From Steromphala cineraria (Eukaryota; Mollusca; Gastropoda; Trochida; Trochidae), in assembly GCA_916613615.1 (NCBI GenBank), contig OU744734.1, forward strand, positions 35,718,801-35,782,800: a stretch of 64,000 nucleotides of DNA, in the 5' to 3' direction. The notes below the pieces were generated by a model, which ran no database searches, had not been told where the DNA came from, and worked only from the letters and a program-made list of their open reading frames with translations. Shown here in pieces: positions 10,159 to 21,689 of this stretch (its first letter is position 1; each line of letters opens with the position of its first letter). Made by a program: the position numbers and the translations under genes.

Positions 10159-10854
10159 TGTTGTTATTGGATACTTCTGAAATAAATAGCTTTGATTAGT
10201 AACAATACATTTGTAGGTTTTGTGTTATAAACATATGTACATGAATCTTGAAAATTTTGTGACGTCTTACATGAAGTTCTTGCCCAAGTTCCCTGCCTTC
10301 TTTATCCTATGTAACTATGTGTTGAAGGGGCTGTCTCAAAACTGTTTTTTTTTTATGACAACGGGAACGATTGAACTTACAATGATACTGGGGCCTGTGG
10401 TAAAATCATGAAATAATAGTGCTGTGTCTCTGTCATAACCAACCGGTAAGTGGTCTAAGAGTTAAGATAATGGCCAAAATCTATGACCAGAGGCTTGTAT
10501 TCAGAAGAAATATGTCCAATATCATTAAAAGTAGGTTTAGTTAACAACATGCCAATATTGATAAAGATTAAATTATTTTGTTTCAATGACCGATGACGAT
10601 GGACACTAGAGTTTTTTAAATCAATGAGCCATTTTGTGTAGGATATTTCTGTAGTTAATGTCCCGGCACGGGGGACACGGTATTTAACTACGTATACTTC
10701 CAAACGTCCTTAAGTCCGTCCCGCTTTTGTTAGCCGGATATCTCATGATTCATGGATTGAATGAATTAGGAGGGTGGTGTGCTTAAAAATTGATATTTGG
10801 TTTTTGTATCAGTAAATCGTTAAATGCTTTGATATAATGTTAACTGACATACTG
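10159..10854. other. AT-rich DNA without recognised features
   Basis: Only short open frames without recognisable products. Confidence 0.5.
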
Positions 10855-11110
10855 TCTTTAATACACAATAGAAAAATTTTGATAGGATAATACCGAGATG
10901 ACAAATAACAAATGTCATCACATTTATTCTATTATAGTATAACAACGGCAAGAAAATATCAAACAAGAAAATTTTGTTAACACAGTCTGAGGGATTGAGC
11001 TTGCTGGCTATGCAGATCGTGCCTCCAGGCAATGCTTTGAAACAATTTGTAGCCAGACAGAACAGTGGGGTGTAGAGGGATCTTCTTTGATGTTCGTGGT
11101 CAACTAGTGC
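10855..11110 (+). repeat. Dispersed paralogous segment, inverted copy at 24955-25210
   Basis: Shared features include ataccgagatgaca, gtgcctccag and tttgaaacaatttgta, and cagtggggtgtag followed by cttctttgatgtt. These appear in the same order on the minus strand of 24955-25210, so the two are inverted paralogues about 14 kb apart. Function unknown. Confidence 0.75.
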
Positions 11111-11253
11111 ATTGACATTTTGCTTTAGGAAGGTTTTGGAGTAAATTAGTACTTACTATTTATACAAATGGTACAATGGCGTGATCAGATATGTTAGTTT
11201 TATCTGACACAACAGTGGAGAGTATTATCTTACTTAACTCAAAAAGATTAAGT

Positions 11254-11614
11254 TTAATGGGACAGTAGCACGTTTTTAGGGGGAATATAAGGTGATGTCA
11301 GGAAGGGTAAAACTAATGGTTCCAATTGAAAGAAAATGTATTTAAACTAAATGGAGCAGAACTTATTCAAATATATAATGTAAACTTTAGCCATGCGATT
11401 CGTTTTTCTTACAGAAAATGAATTAAAGGTGTTTAAAAAAAAGGCCGCCAATGGATTTTAGGTGAATCTTCATACTTTGTTCTCTGACTATGGAAGATTG
11501 GCTTGTGTAATGAGATTTGACACTATCAAAATAATACATTTAGCGTTTAAGTACAATTTTCAGTGAAAATTTTAAAATATAAAATTATCAAAAAACGTGC
11601 TACTGTCCCTTTTA
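11254..11614 (+). mobile_element. TTAA-flanked MITE (family M2), copy 1
   Basis: About 355 bp with terminal inverted repeats gggacagtagcacgttttt / aaaaacgtgctactgtccc. The left flank is TTAA (11254-11257); the right flank has mutated to TTTT. The interior is shared with the copies at 28691, 58301 and 62554 (for example gccgccaatggatttta and ggcttgtgtaatgaga). TTAA targeting is typical of the piggyBac and Kolobok superfamilies. No transposase inside. Confidence 0.88.
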
Positions 11615-12143
11615 GCTGAACAATTCTGCTGTCTGAAACTGCACCAAACATTTCCGTTATATTGGCATTATCACAAGACCCAGCAACAAGATTATAATTT
11701 GGGAAGGTGAACAACATATATGTTTGAAAAATAAACAACTTCAGGCGACGCTGGCTTAAGTATCCTTTTAATGACCCTTCTGACATTCTTAGTAAGTATT
11801 GTTACGGTCTTTCCAAGATGAAATAAGATATACAAAGTCAAAATAGTAAAACGTGAAGTAAACGAATATGAAATAATTACCACAGATGACTGTGGTGTTT
11901 TATTTTTATTTTCTTTCAAACCTAACATTTGAATACTGAAACTTGTAGAATATCATAAAATTGTATGTGGGCTTTATCTTATAAGTATAAAAATAAGCTT
12001 AGTTTGATTAGTGAGCTTCTATCATTTACATACAAAACAAATGTAGTTCGGTTGTACAGTTAATCCGCCCAAATGACAGGGACTACAAGGTCTGGTCATT
12101 AAATCCAAAAAATGTTGACTACCATAGAAACTATTCTACAAAC
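11615..12143 (+). repeat. Segment paralogous to 25320-25660
   Basis: Direct-orientation similarity in the same order: ctgtctgaaac, tttgaaaaataaa, ttttaatgac followed by ttctgacatt, and aacgtgaagtaaacgaatatg. This suggests that 25320-28310 is a third, diverged copy of the A/B-type region. No gene seen. Confidence 0.65.
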
Positions 12144-12642
12144 ATACGAATTTAGATGCAATGCCGTAATGACAATTATCCGTTGACATTTGAAATTTCA
12201 AAACGATGCTCACAGGCTTTCAATACAATCCCTGGTTGTAATAGTGTTGCCCTAATAATTCTCCTCATTAATCCATGCATATTCCTAGATATCTGTAAAA
12301 GTGAATATTGATTTTTAAATCCACTCCTTAGAAAGGAGACGTTTTGTCTGTCAAATCGATCACTGTCATATTTATACTGTAAGTGACGGTACAGATAGAA
12401 AACTTCTTTTATCACATCAGAATAAACCAAGAATACTGAATGACTTTTTTATTTTGATATGAAAATTATATTTGAATATATGCAAGTCAAACATGGTTGC
12501 AATAGGCGAGTGTCACTTTCGATAATTGAGATCATTTGTGTTGCTTGAGGCAAGAAGAATTTTGTTTGAAGTAAGGCATACGAGGTAGCCTAGCTATTTG
12601 AATATAATTATTAACCTTTAAAAAGTGGGATTTCTTTATTCT

Positions 12643-12659
12643 CCCCCCCCCCCCCCCCC
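12643..12659. repeat. Poly-C run
   Basis: Seventeen consecutive C residues, on a segment of copy A that is absent from B. Confidence 0.95.
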
Positions 12660-13485
12660 TAGATTTGTGCCAAAAAAAATAATTCTGAATAAATTAATAA
12701 ATTTGGTGTCACTTATATGCACAACTATGCCCACTGTTGATTGTTATTAAAAATAACAGGATCTCTCAGAAGACAAAGGCCATCAATTTGATAAAAAGAT
12801 CTGTTTAAATCAATAAAAAAGGTTTAAACATTTAATAATGCAGTTTTATCTATGCAAAAACATTTCCTTTAGTCAGATGAGTTAAAGGTGTTAAGAACTT
12901 GAGTTAATAGAACTAACTCTTAAATAAACGTGTTCATTCCCAACTGTCAAATTTGCAATCAAGAATCGAGTTTGGTCGTGACCATTTAGTTCGTTCAATC
13001 AATCACTTAGAAATTTTCAAAATCAATAATATGAGCTATTAAACAATATCTGCAGATCAGTTAGTTACATAAACTAACCGGTTGGTTTATGTTTTTCACT
13101 GTTTTATGACAATATCAAGTTTTTCCTGATATTTGATATCGTTCACCTTTTACAACTACGGACAATTTAGGTATGTTTAATAATCTAGAGATATTCCATA
13201 TTGTGCATATATCTATTATAAATTGGGAAAATGTAACTAATAAAATATCGAAAACGTGCCCAATGCCTTTATGACGAAGTCTGTAGTGTATAACAGGCGG
13301 ATGAAAGGGGTATTCTGAAAAGTTTGCCAATGGAGATATTCCCTGGAATAAACGTGTTCATTACCAACTGTCACATTTTTCTTCTTTTGGTTTATGTTTA
13401 ATCATCAGAGATTACTTATTTTGCATACATTTATTGCAGGTGGGGAAAATGTAACTTATGAAATATCAAAAACGTGCCCAACGTG

Positions 13486-13686
13486 TTGAAGGACCCTGCT
13501 GACAGAGTATGTATAAGAGGAGGATGAAAGGAGTATTTTGAAAAGTTGCCCAATGGAGATATTCTGATCATGTATGGTACCAGTTTGTGTCTGCCAAGAG
13601 ACAGCAAGCGGTGTATTCAAACCATATTTCTAGCTGCATTACTGCCTATTGTTGTCATGTCACTGACACACAGTCCTGCAGGGTGA
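13486..13686 (+). pseudogene. Terminal-exon-like ORF remnant in copy A, with a TM-like segment
   Basis: Homologue of the intact frame at 21038-21301. It reads LKDPADRVCIRGG, then TGA at 13525-13527 where copy B has CGA, then KEYFEKLPNGDILIMYGTSL, then a hydrophobic segment IFLAALLPIVVMS and the end THSPAG followed by TGA. AATAAA follows at 13702-13707. The upstream part differs from B by an indel of about 25-30 bp that breaks the frame. Function unknown. Confidence 0.45.
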
Positions 13687-14042
13687 CTATAAAGTTGTAA
13701 CAATAAACCAATCTTATCTCACACAGTGTAGGCCAGACAGGTAACTAGAGGAAGATTCTGGTTGTTGTATGAGAGATTGAATTATTGGATATTTCTATTG
13801 GTTCTGTAAAACCATGTTATTGGGTCTCCAAATACTTCGAGAATGTTTGGTAAACTTCATACAGGTCACCCAGATGCAACTTGCCCATGCTTTTTGTCGA
13901 AAGCAAGAAAAGACGAATTCACCATCTGTTTTTTTTTTTTAGTTTTTTTTTAATAGCAACTCGTTTGTTATCCCACCGGTATGTAATACCGTGGGATATA
14001 GTCATCGCCCTTTCTGTCTGTATGTCCGTCCGTCCGTAATCA

Positions 14043-15050
14043 TTTCGTTTCCGGAGCAGAACTCAAAAACCGGTCCACATATCTTTCTGAAACTTTACAT
14101 GTGTATTGCCCACCTACTGAAGTGGTGCCTTTTGATATTTTCACATTTCTGAAAATTTTATTTTTTATTATTTCCATGGAAACGGCTCTTATTTGGACTC
14201 TGATCATGAAAGGTTTCGTTTCCAGAACAGAACTCAAAAACCGGTCCACATATCTTTCTGAAACTTTACATGTGTATTGCCCACCTACTGAAATGGTGCC
14301 TTTTGATATTTTCACATTTCTGAAAATTTTATTTTTTATTATTTCCATGGAAACGGCTCTTATTTGGACTCTGTTCATGAAAGGTTTCGTTTCATATATA
14401 TAAAACCGGTCAACATATCTTTCTTAAACTTTACATGTGTATTGCCCACCTACTGAAGTGACGCCTTTTGATATTTTCACATTTCTGAAAAATTTATTTT
14501 TTATTATTTCCATGGAAACGGCTCTTATTTGGACTCTGTTCATGAAAGGTTTCGTTTCACATATATAAAACCGGTCCACATATCTTTCTTAAACTTGACA
14601 TGTGTATTGCCCACCTACTGAAGTGACGCCTTTTGATATTTTCACATTTCTGAAAATTGTATTTTTTATTATTTCCATGGAAACGGCTCTTATTTGGACT
14701 CTGTTCATGAAAGGTTTTGTTTCATATATATAAAACCGGTCCACATATCTTTCTTAAACTTTACATGTGTATTGCCCACCTACTGAAATGGTGCCTTTTG
14801 ATATTTTCACATTTCTGAAAATTTTATTTTTTATTATTTCCATGGAAACGGCTCTTATTTGGACTCTGTTCATGAAAGGTTTCGTTTCATATATATAAAA
14901 CCGGTCCACATATCTTTCTTAAACTTTACATGTGTATTGCCCACCTACTGAAGTGACGCCTTTTGATATTTTCACATTTCTGAAAATTGTATTTTTTATT
15001 ATTTCCATGGAAACGGCTCTTATTTGGACTCTGTTCATGAAAGGTTTTGT
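14043..15050 (+). repeat. Six tandem units of 165-171 bp inside H3
   Basis: Unit starts at 14043, 14214, 14385, 14550, 14715 and 14880, with a seventh start at 15045. Periods are 171, 171, then 165 four times. Each unit contains tttccatggaaacggctc. Long open frames on both strands at 14040-14403 are a by-product of the repetition. Confidence 0.95.
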
Positions 15051-15058
15051 TTCATATA

Positions 15059-16194
15059 AACTGAATACCAAAAGAAACTTTGCACCATTTTGTAATGATT
15101 CTGATTGAAGAATGAAAAACGATAGAAATTTAAAACAAAGTACCTCTTAATAATCAATCATTTGTTTAAACAACCAGCGAATCCAAATTAAAGGTGGGAA
15201 ACCCAGTTTTGCACTTATTTGATCTGAAGTGGGCAGGGGTCAAAATTTTGGTTGTTCAGACGTTCGTACCAGGTTTCAGCAGCCCGAGTGTTATAAGTTC
15301 CGAATCTTCCATGAGTAACCAAAAAGGTCAAACGTCAAAATACGTTTGCTGCCAGCAGGTTCAACTTTACATTTTGTCTGCATCGAAGCTTTTCCATAAA
15401 TGGGAATGTGTGGACACAAGTCTTACTTGTCATATTGACACATCTTTGAGTCGTACAAATGGTAACTAGCCTTTAGAGCTCAACAATCGCAATTAAATCA
15501 TGTTATTGCATGCCAATTCTGACGTTATAACTTCGAATGAAATTGCCATGTTTCGATGTTTAGTGACCAATAGCTGTCAACTTAGCAGTCGATGAGCTCT
15601 GATTAGATCTGTCCAAGTTCATAAAGTGCACGAGAACATAACAACATGCCGACCTTTGATGTTTGCTATCTCTGACGTCACTAAGAGAAAACGTTGGCGG
15701 TGGTCTAACGTCACAGATATCGGCTCTCATGCAGTGAAAAAACAACTGTTTTTTGTGTTTCAGGGTTGTCAGCAATCCTCACAACATGTCTGTATAGCCG
15801 GATCAAGTTACCATTAGAAATGAAGGAACACTACCGATTCTTGTAAAAAGGGCTGTTTTTGATCAATTTTGTAAATTTCAGAGGGGATTTGCGATATTTT
15901 TGCTTTACCGTTTACTGCTTTTAAGGTGTTTTTTTCACTTTTGGAGTGACAAACATTCATTATGAACAGTTATCAAACTTGTTCGTCACGTCAATTGGTT
16001 TCAGCAGAAACCTCACATGATTATGACATTTTTGCCATTTCTGCAAAAATGCATGAATATTGTTCAATTAAAAGTTTTCAACTTGAAAGTGTGGGTTTCA
16101 ACTATTTCATTGCCACCTTAAATGAAAATGTAAATATGAGATCGTTTTCGAAATTTCAGTTTTAAAATTGCAAAGTTTCTTTTGGTATTCAGTT
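15059..16194. mobile_element. Tc1/mariner-like non-autonomous element nested in H3
   Basis: Perfect inverted repeats: aactgaataccaaaagaaac and onward to tttgca at the left (15059-15084), mirrored at 16169-16194, with TA on both sides (15057-15058 and 16195-16196). The terminus resembles that of the Tc1 element at 59466-60998 (aactgaagtacaaaagaaag), so the two are probably related. The 1.1-kb interior has open frames of up to 91 codons but no transposase motif; presumably it is moved in trans. Confidence 0.85.
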
Positions 16195-16572
16195 TATATT
16201 AGCTAATCTATTATGAACCTTGCTTGAAAAATTTACAATTATCTTTCAAAGGTTTACATCTTACGATCATGTGGAACCGGTGGGATATGTCATCTTCTGA
16301 TGACTCTTGTTTAGATATAGCTATGCTCATTTACTTGATCAACTTGAATGTTTTCAGCAAAACTTATCCAAGAAAAAAATCTGTCACATTTTCTTTTGTA
16401 TGATATATACGAAAACAAGCTAATAGCAAAAAGCTCTGTTTTTTTTTAAATATCAAAGATGAAAAAAGAGTTGATTCAAATATTGAGAGTAGTCAGTATC
16501 TCAGTTTCGTGAACTCTGACATTGTTATACATTATTCATTCAACTCGATCTAAATATCAAAAGTTCAATGTT

Positions 16573-17800
16573 TATACCCCCGCCTTACAGCGTAAGCGGG
16601 GGTATATAGCGTTCATTCTTTCCGTCCGTCCGTCCGTCCGTCCGTCCGTCTGTCCGTCTGTCCATCCGTCCCAAAACTTTGTGCGGAGCAGATCTCCAAA
16701 ACTATGCATGCTAGCTTCATCAAACTTCATACACATGTCAATCATGATCCCTAGTTGTGCCTTTTTAGGGTAAGAACTATTTCTGAATTTTCAATTTTGC
16801 GGTTTCCATGGAAACACGACTAAAAAGTGACTCCTTGGGGAAGTCGTTTTGTGTGGAGCAGATTTCCAAAACTATGCATGCTAGCTTCATCACACTTCAT
16901 ACACATGTCAACCATGATCCCTAGTTGTGCCTTTTGAGGGTTAGAACTATTTCTGAATTTTCATTTCTGCGGTTTCCATGGAAACATGACTAAAAAGTGA
17001 CTCTTTGAGGAAGTCGTTTTGTGCAGAGCAGATCTCCAAAACTATGCATGCTAGCTTCATCAAACTTCATACAAATATCAACCATGATCCCTAGATGTGC
17101 CTTTTGAGGGTTAGACCAACAAATTATTTTTATTTTTTGCGGTTTTCCATGGAAACATGACTAAAACAGTGACTCTATGACCATGTATTTTGCCCTGAGC
17201 ATACCTCAAAAACTATACATGCTAGGTTCACCAAACTTCATAAACTTATCAACCAAGATCCCTACATGTACCTTTTGAAGGTAAGACCAACAAATTATTA
17301 ATTTTTTGTGTGGTTTCCATGGATATATGACTAAAAAGTGATTCCATGATCATTTACTTTGTCCTGAACATATTTCCTGAAATATACATCTCAGCTTCAC
17401 CAAATTTGCTACATATGTCAATCGTGATTGCTGGATATGCCTTGTGAGAGTTAAACAATATATATATGGATTTTCTTCTCTGGTTTCTTTGGAAAACATA
17501 ACTTACAAAGTAACTCAACAAAAATAAATTTGTCCTCAGTGCATCTCGTAGAATATTCATGATAACTACCTCAAATTTGAAACAAAGATCAACCATTATC
17601 CCTAGATGTACCCTTTTAATTGTAAAACCTGTTAATGAATTTGGTATTGGGGTTTCAGTGGAAAGAAGACTTACACAATGACTTACTGTATACTCAACTA
17701 TCATACAACTTTAACCAATATTAATCAGTTTTACTATTTGAAATTCTTTGAACAAAGTGGGGAGCGGGGGTATGTGAGCTTTGCTCGCTTCTTCACTTGT
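16573..17800 (+). mobile_element. H4: Helentron/HINE-like element with ~170-bp repeats
   Basis: The 5' end is a 34-bp palindrome (16573-16606, arms tatacccccgc / gcgggggtata). A tccg tract follows (16621-16659), then six tandem units of 169-171 bp (landmarks at 16687, 16857, 17027, 17198, 17367, 17538) that diverge from 5' to 3' and mostly share gtttccatgga. Near the 3' end gcgggggta (17764-17772) repeats the 5' terminus inverted, followed by a hairpin gagc-ttt-gctc (17776-17786). Copy B (about 21940-21970) lacks the element. The 3' boundary is uncertain by about 10 bases. Non-coding. Confidence 0.83.
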
Positions 17801-19086
17801 TGTTAATACATTTGATCTGAAATCCCGTTGACCTTTCTTTTGCAAATAAGAATACTTCAAATTGATCAATCTCCTTTGATGTCACAAACAGGTTCAACTG
17901 CACAAATGTTTGTCTGAGCTGAAGAAACCTATTATAGGATGTGTCCTATTCACAGTTTACAGGTGCATTTGACATGTTGTTTTGTTACTAATGCGAGAAG
18001 TAGAATTAAATGGAACTGGAGAAATCAGTAAATATAATTTTTTTAATAAACGTTGTCTCTCCTTACATGCCTACCTGTGTAGGTTTTGACACTCTGCATG
18101 GTCTAACGCAATAATCATCATTCACCAACTGGATTTTCGTCTGATGTGCAGTCAAAATTTAAAGTCATCGACTACTAGAATCTACACCTTACATTTAGAA
18201 AATAAAAATATCAATCAATAGATAATCTTAGCAACTGGAATATTCGTCGAGATCGTATTTTTCTCGCTGAGTGTTCGCACTCTGAAGTTTACACATAATA
18301 CCAATCGTTAATTTGTCTAGGGCATGGTCAATGTGATCAAAGTTTCATCGATTCATTTCTCATGAAATCACACAAAAATGTGTTCATACTTGTGTGAACG
18401 TTTTCAAGAAATGTGAACGTTCACCGGAACTACTTTAATTCTCTGTCCAAAATCAAATCAAATGTTTTTCATTAATGTTTACCAATGGAAATTTAATCGT
18501 ATCCGTATTCACCAAGTTATATATTTTGATGCGAAAAACAGTCATTACATCATTTGCTTTAATCATTTGCTAATAATTTGATACAAAATAGATCTGATCG
18601 AACAGAACAAGATGCATTTACAGTTGCTTGATAATTATTTTTACAATACGATCAATATCAGGTATTGTATGGCGTAACAAAGACAGCCTTATAGTCACGA
18701 TGTATACTCAAGAAATGAAAGTGTTTCCATAGAGCTGTTATTAAAATTAAAATATCACTTAACCACTGTTGTTTACATATTTTGAGGAAGATACCCCTGC
18801 AAATGGCAGCCAGCATGACACAACATTTATGCATAAGGCAGATAACTCTGATCTTTTTAGCTTGTGCGAAAAGAGTTTATGGTAGTGTGCCCTTCTTTTA
18901 GCATATCTTAGTGTGGCGTGTTCTTTACTTAAGAACATAGAACAATCCAATAACATTCAGTTTGTTTCCAAATTGAGATTATTAATTTGCATGTTACAGT
19001 GTTAGTTGTTCTGGATGTTATCGGAACGTTACCTCTGGATTATCGAGAATGATCATTCCATTCCATATATGGTAAGTAATTATAAA

Positions 19087-19261
19087 AATTGAATGTCAGT
19101 TTGTGTGTTTGCAGTGGAAAACTAATGATGTCAAAGCTACATTCAAACTCTCATATGTGGGCCCGCTTTCAAGCTCGCTTGGTCCACACGAGTTAGAAGG
19201 TGGCTTCGACATACATGTATCGTTCATTTTCCTTTGCAAACACAAAAACTGACATTCAATT
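19087..19261. mobile_element. Palindromic MITE, copy A
   Basis: A 175-bp foldback element: aattgaatgtcagttt at the left, aaaactgacattcaatt at the right, arms of about 65 bp with mismatches (gtttgca.tggaaaa, caaagctac). The same element is at 23191-23361 in copy B, so it predates the duplication. Confidence 0.85.
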
Positions 19262-20527
19262 CTTAAATGAAATAACAAAACATTATTTTTTTAGAAGTAT
19301 TTTTTTATTGTCTTAGCGGCTAAATGGCCGAGTATAATGACACTACCCGCCTCATTGGCAAATGTTAGATAAACAGTGTCACCTATTATAATAACCTGTT
19401 CATCTAAATTTATTAAGATTACTTGCCACTTGTAGAAGAAGAACTAAGTCATTCTCAGGAGCCAATTATCCTGAACAAATGTGCTCTCTAACACCGATGA
19501 CTACACTGGTACAGCAGTTATGGTTAATGAGCATTATTTAATGGTTCATGGTTAATGTCAGAATTTATTTCATTTACTTTCTATCAACCCATTCTAAATC
19601 ATGATCTTCCTTATATAAAGCATGTTTAATCATCATGTTTGTTAATATGTTGATAGCATCAAGGCCAATTGTGAAATTAATGTCAAAAAACATTTATTTG
19701 ATTGTTTTTAAATTTTGAATTTTTATTTTATGTATATTTCAAAATTTTCCCTTAGTGTTTTTTAAAAATTAATTCTGATAATGCAGGGATATCTCTTAAG
19801 GATGAACCTCTTGTTTCGTCATTGTTGTTCGTCTTGAATAGTAAAAGAACTCTCAACTATGACATTTTACTGGCAAAGATAAAATGTATTTAAAGTCACT
19901 TGAGTCTGTTTTTTCGCTTTTATTTTTTGTAATATCATATCCATGTATGCTTGGATCACTTTTAAGTCTGATTAAAGAAGAACGTTGTCTTCCATCTTGT
20001 GGAGCCATCTTGTTTCTTCATACATATATGGGGACCAATTAGTGATTGAATTGAACAAGAAACTCTCATGTCAAGATTGACCTTAACAAGCATAAGAATG
20101 TAGATGCAATGCCTTAATGACAATTACCCGTTGACATTTGAAATTTCAAAACGATGCTCACAGGCTTTCAATTCAATCCCTGGTTGTAATGGTGTTGCCC
20201 CATAATCGATGCATATTCCAAGATATATGTAATAGTGAATATCGATTTTTAAATCCTCTCCTTAGAAAGGAGACGTTTTGTCTGTCAACTCCATCACTGT
20301 CATATTCATACTGTAAGTGACGGTACAGATATAAAACTTCTTTTATCACATCAGAATAAACCAAGAATACTGAATGACTTTTTTATTTTGATAGGAAAAT
20401 TATATTTCCATATATGCAAGTCAGAAATGGTTGCAATAGGTCAGTGTCACTTTCGATAATTGAGATAATTTGTGTAGCTTGAGGCAAGAAGAATTTTGAT
20501 TTGAAGTAAGGTATGCGAGGTAGCCTA

Positions 20528-21015
20528 TATTATTATATGAATGTTTATATAGCGTGCATATCCATCCTCTCGTGGTTGCTCAAGACGCTTACATTGTTTT
20601 CCCTGGTCAATGGCATTCTTTCACCAGCCGGTCATTTTTCCAATTCAACTCCCTAGGGAGTATTCAACCGGCATCCATATGTGGCGCTCAGGTTAGGGTC
20701 CATGCCTCACAGGGTACCCATAAATGTAGTCACAGCAGTTTCTCTAACACTGCTGAACGCTGATAACCGACACCTCGGCGTATGCACGTGTTCATGTATC
20801 CACCATTCAGCCACTGACATGAATTCGTGGGATCTTTTTAAGTGCGCAGTTTTTGATGCACTGCACACTAGGGCTCCAGGGTGACACTTATAGAGTTCTT
20901 ACAAAGGAAAGTTTTAGGTTTTTACACCTTGGCTTGGATGGGATTCGAACTCTGGACCTCAGCGACGTGAGACCGGCGCTCTTGCCAACTGAGCTATCCC
21001 ATACCCCGGTGTCGC
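20528..21015 (-). mobile_element. tRNA-derived SINE
   Basis: On the minus strand the 5' head has a near-perfect Pol III A box (tagctcagttggcaagagcg, about 20979-20998) and B box (gagttcgaatccc). It cannot fold into a normal tRNA because the anticodon and T stems do not pair, so it is tRNA-derived. A ~330-bp body follows, ending with gtaagcgtcttgagcaacc and a cgctatataaac-type tail and an ata-rich end. The insertion is absent from copy A. A LINE with a matching tail would supply reverse transcriptase. Confidence 0.82.
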
Positions 21016-21037
21016 AAATAGTTTACAGCTATGCTCA

Positions 21038-21301
21038 ATGTTGGATGTTATCAAAAATAAAGAGATATTACATATTTTAAATGGGGAAAATGTAAATGCC
21101 TTGAAGGACGCTGCTGACAGAGTCTGTATAACAGGAAGACGAAAGGAGTATTCTGAAAAGTTGACCAATGGAGATATTCTGATCATGTATGGTACCAGTT
21201 TGTGTCTGCCAAGAGACAGCAAGCCGTGTATTGAAACCATATTTCTAGCTGCATTACTGCCTATTGTTGTCATGTCACAGACACACAGTCCTGCAGGGTG
21301 A
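21038..21301 (+). CDS. Terminal-exon-like ORF with TM-like segment (copy B)
   Basis: Open frame of 87 codons: charged N-terminal part (GENVNALKDAADRVCITGRR), then GDILIMYGTSLCLPRDSK, a hydrophobic segment of about 15 residues (IFLAALLPIVVMS) and the end THSPAG. AATAAA lies 16 bases after the stop (21317-21322), consistent with a short 3' end. The copy in A is broken by CGA to TGA. A more diverged segment at about 56090-56160 keeps the pattern LAALMIIVVLSLTH, so protein-like sequence seems conserved across three copies. It may be the last exon of a duplicated membrane-protein gene or a non-LTR remnant. No family recognised, and no splice site clearly defined. Confidence 0.35.
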   Translation: MLDVIKNKEILHILNGENVNALKDAADRVCITGRRKEYSEKLTNGDILIMYGTSLCLPRDSKPCIETIFLAALLPIVVMSQTHSPAG

Positions 21302-21595
21302 CTATAAAGTTGTAACAATAAACCAATCTTATCTCACACAGTGTAGGCCAGACAGGTAACTAGAGGAAGATTCTGGTTGTTTGTTGGATAGATTTAATAA
21401 TTGGATATTTCTATTGGTTTTGTAAAACTATGTTATTCGGTCTCCAAATACCTGGAGAATGTTTGATAAACTTCATACAGGTCACCCAGACGCAACTTGC
21501 CCACGCTTTTTGTCGAAAGCAAGAAAAGACGAATTCACCATCTATTTTCTTTTTGTTTTATTTATTTTTATACCAACTCGTTTGTTTAGATATAT

Positions 21596-21689
21596 CTCAT
21601 CCTCGATAATCCAGCGCTTTCGTTCCGATAAATCTACACTTGTACTCATCCTCGATAATCCAGCGCTTTCGTTCCGATAAATCTACACT
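21596..21689. repeat. 49-bp tandem duplication
   Basis: ctcatcctcgataatccagc and the following ~25 bp occur at 21596 and again at 21645. It lies close to the site that holds H3 in copy A. Confidence 0.93.

Larger units (their letters stand above)
13969..16310 (+). mobile_element. H3: Helentron/HINE-like element with 165-171-bp repeats
   Basis: The 5' end is a 30-bp palindrome (13969-13998, starting tatcccaccggt). Next come a tgtccgtccgtccg tract (14023-14037) and six tandem units (14043-15050). Near the 3' end accggtgggata (16276-16287) repeats the first 12 bp inverted; a hairpin gtcatc-ttct-gatgac (16289-16304) and tcttgt follow. Copy B preserves the uninterrupted site caactcgtttgtttagata (about 21575-21593), so the insertion left no target-site duplication. 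This is the Helitron/Helentron pattern, not cut-and-paste. A Tc1-like MITE is nested at 15059-16194. Non-coding. Confidence 0.85.
12144..20090 (+). repeat. Segmental duplication, copy A
   Basis: Starts at catacgaatttagatgcaat and ends just before the matching start of copy B at 20091, so the two are directly adjacent, head to tail. Blocks at 12144-12600, 13380-13968, 16311-16570 and 17815-20090 match B at roughly 90% by eye. A is longer (7.9 kb against 4.1 kb) mainly because of H3, H4 and a local duplication at about 13090-13560. The minus strand holds an 84-codon open frame (12176-12430, MVYSDVIKEVFYLYRHL) that is frameshifted in B, so a functional protein is not supported. Confidence 0.88.

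Noticed and set aside
14040..14403. Overlapping 100-112 codon ORFs on both strands
   Set aside because: They lie in the 171-bp tandem units of H3 and simply repeat with them; later 165-bp units break the frame.
20941..21005. Functional tRNA gene on the minus strand
   Set aside because: A and B boxes are good, but the anticodon and T stems do not pair, and a SINE body and tail follow.
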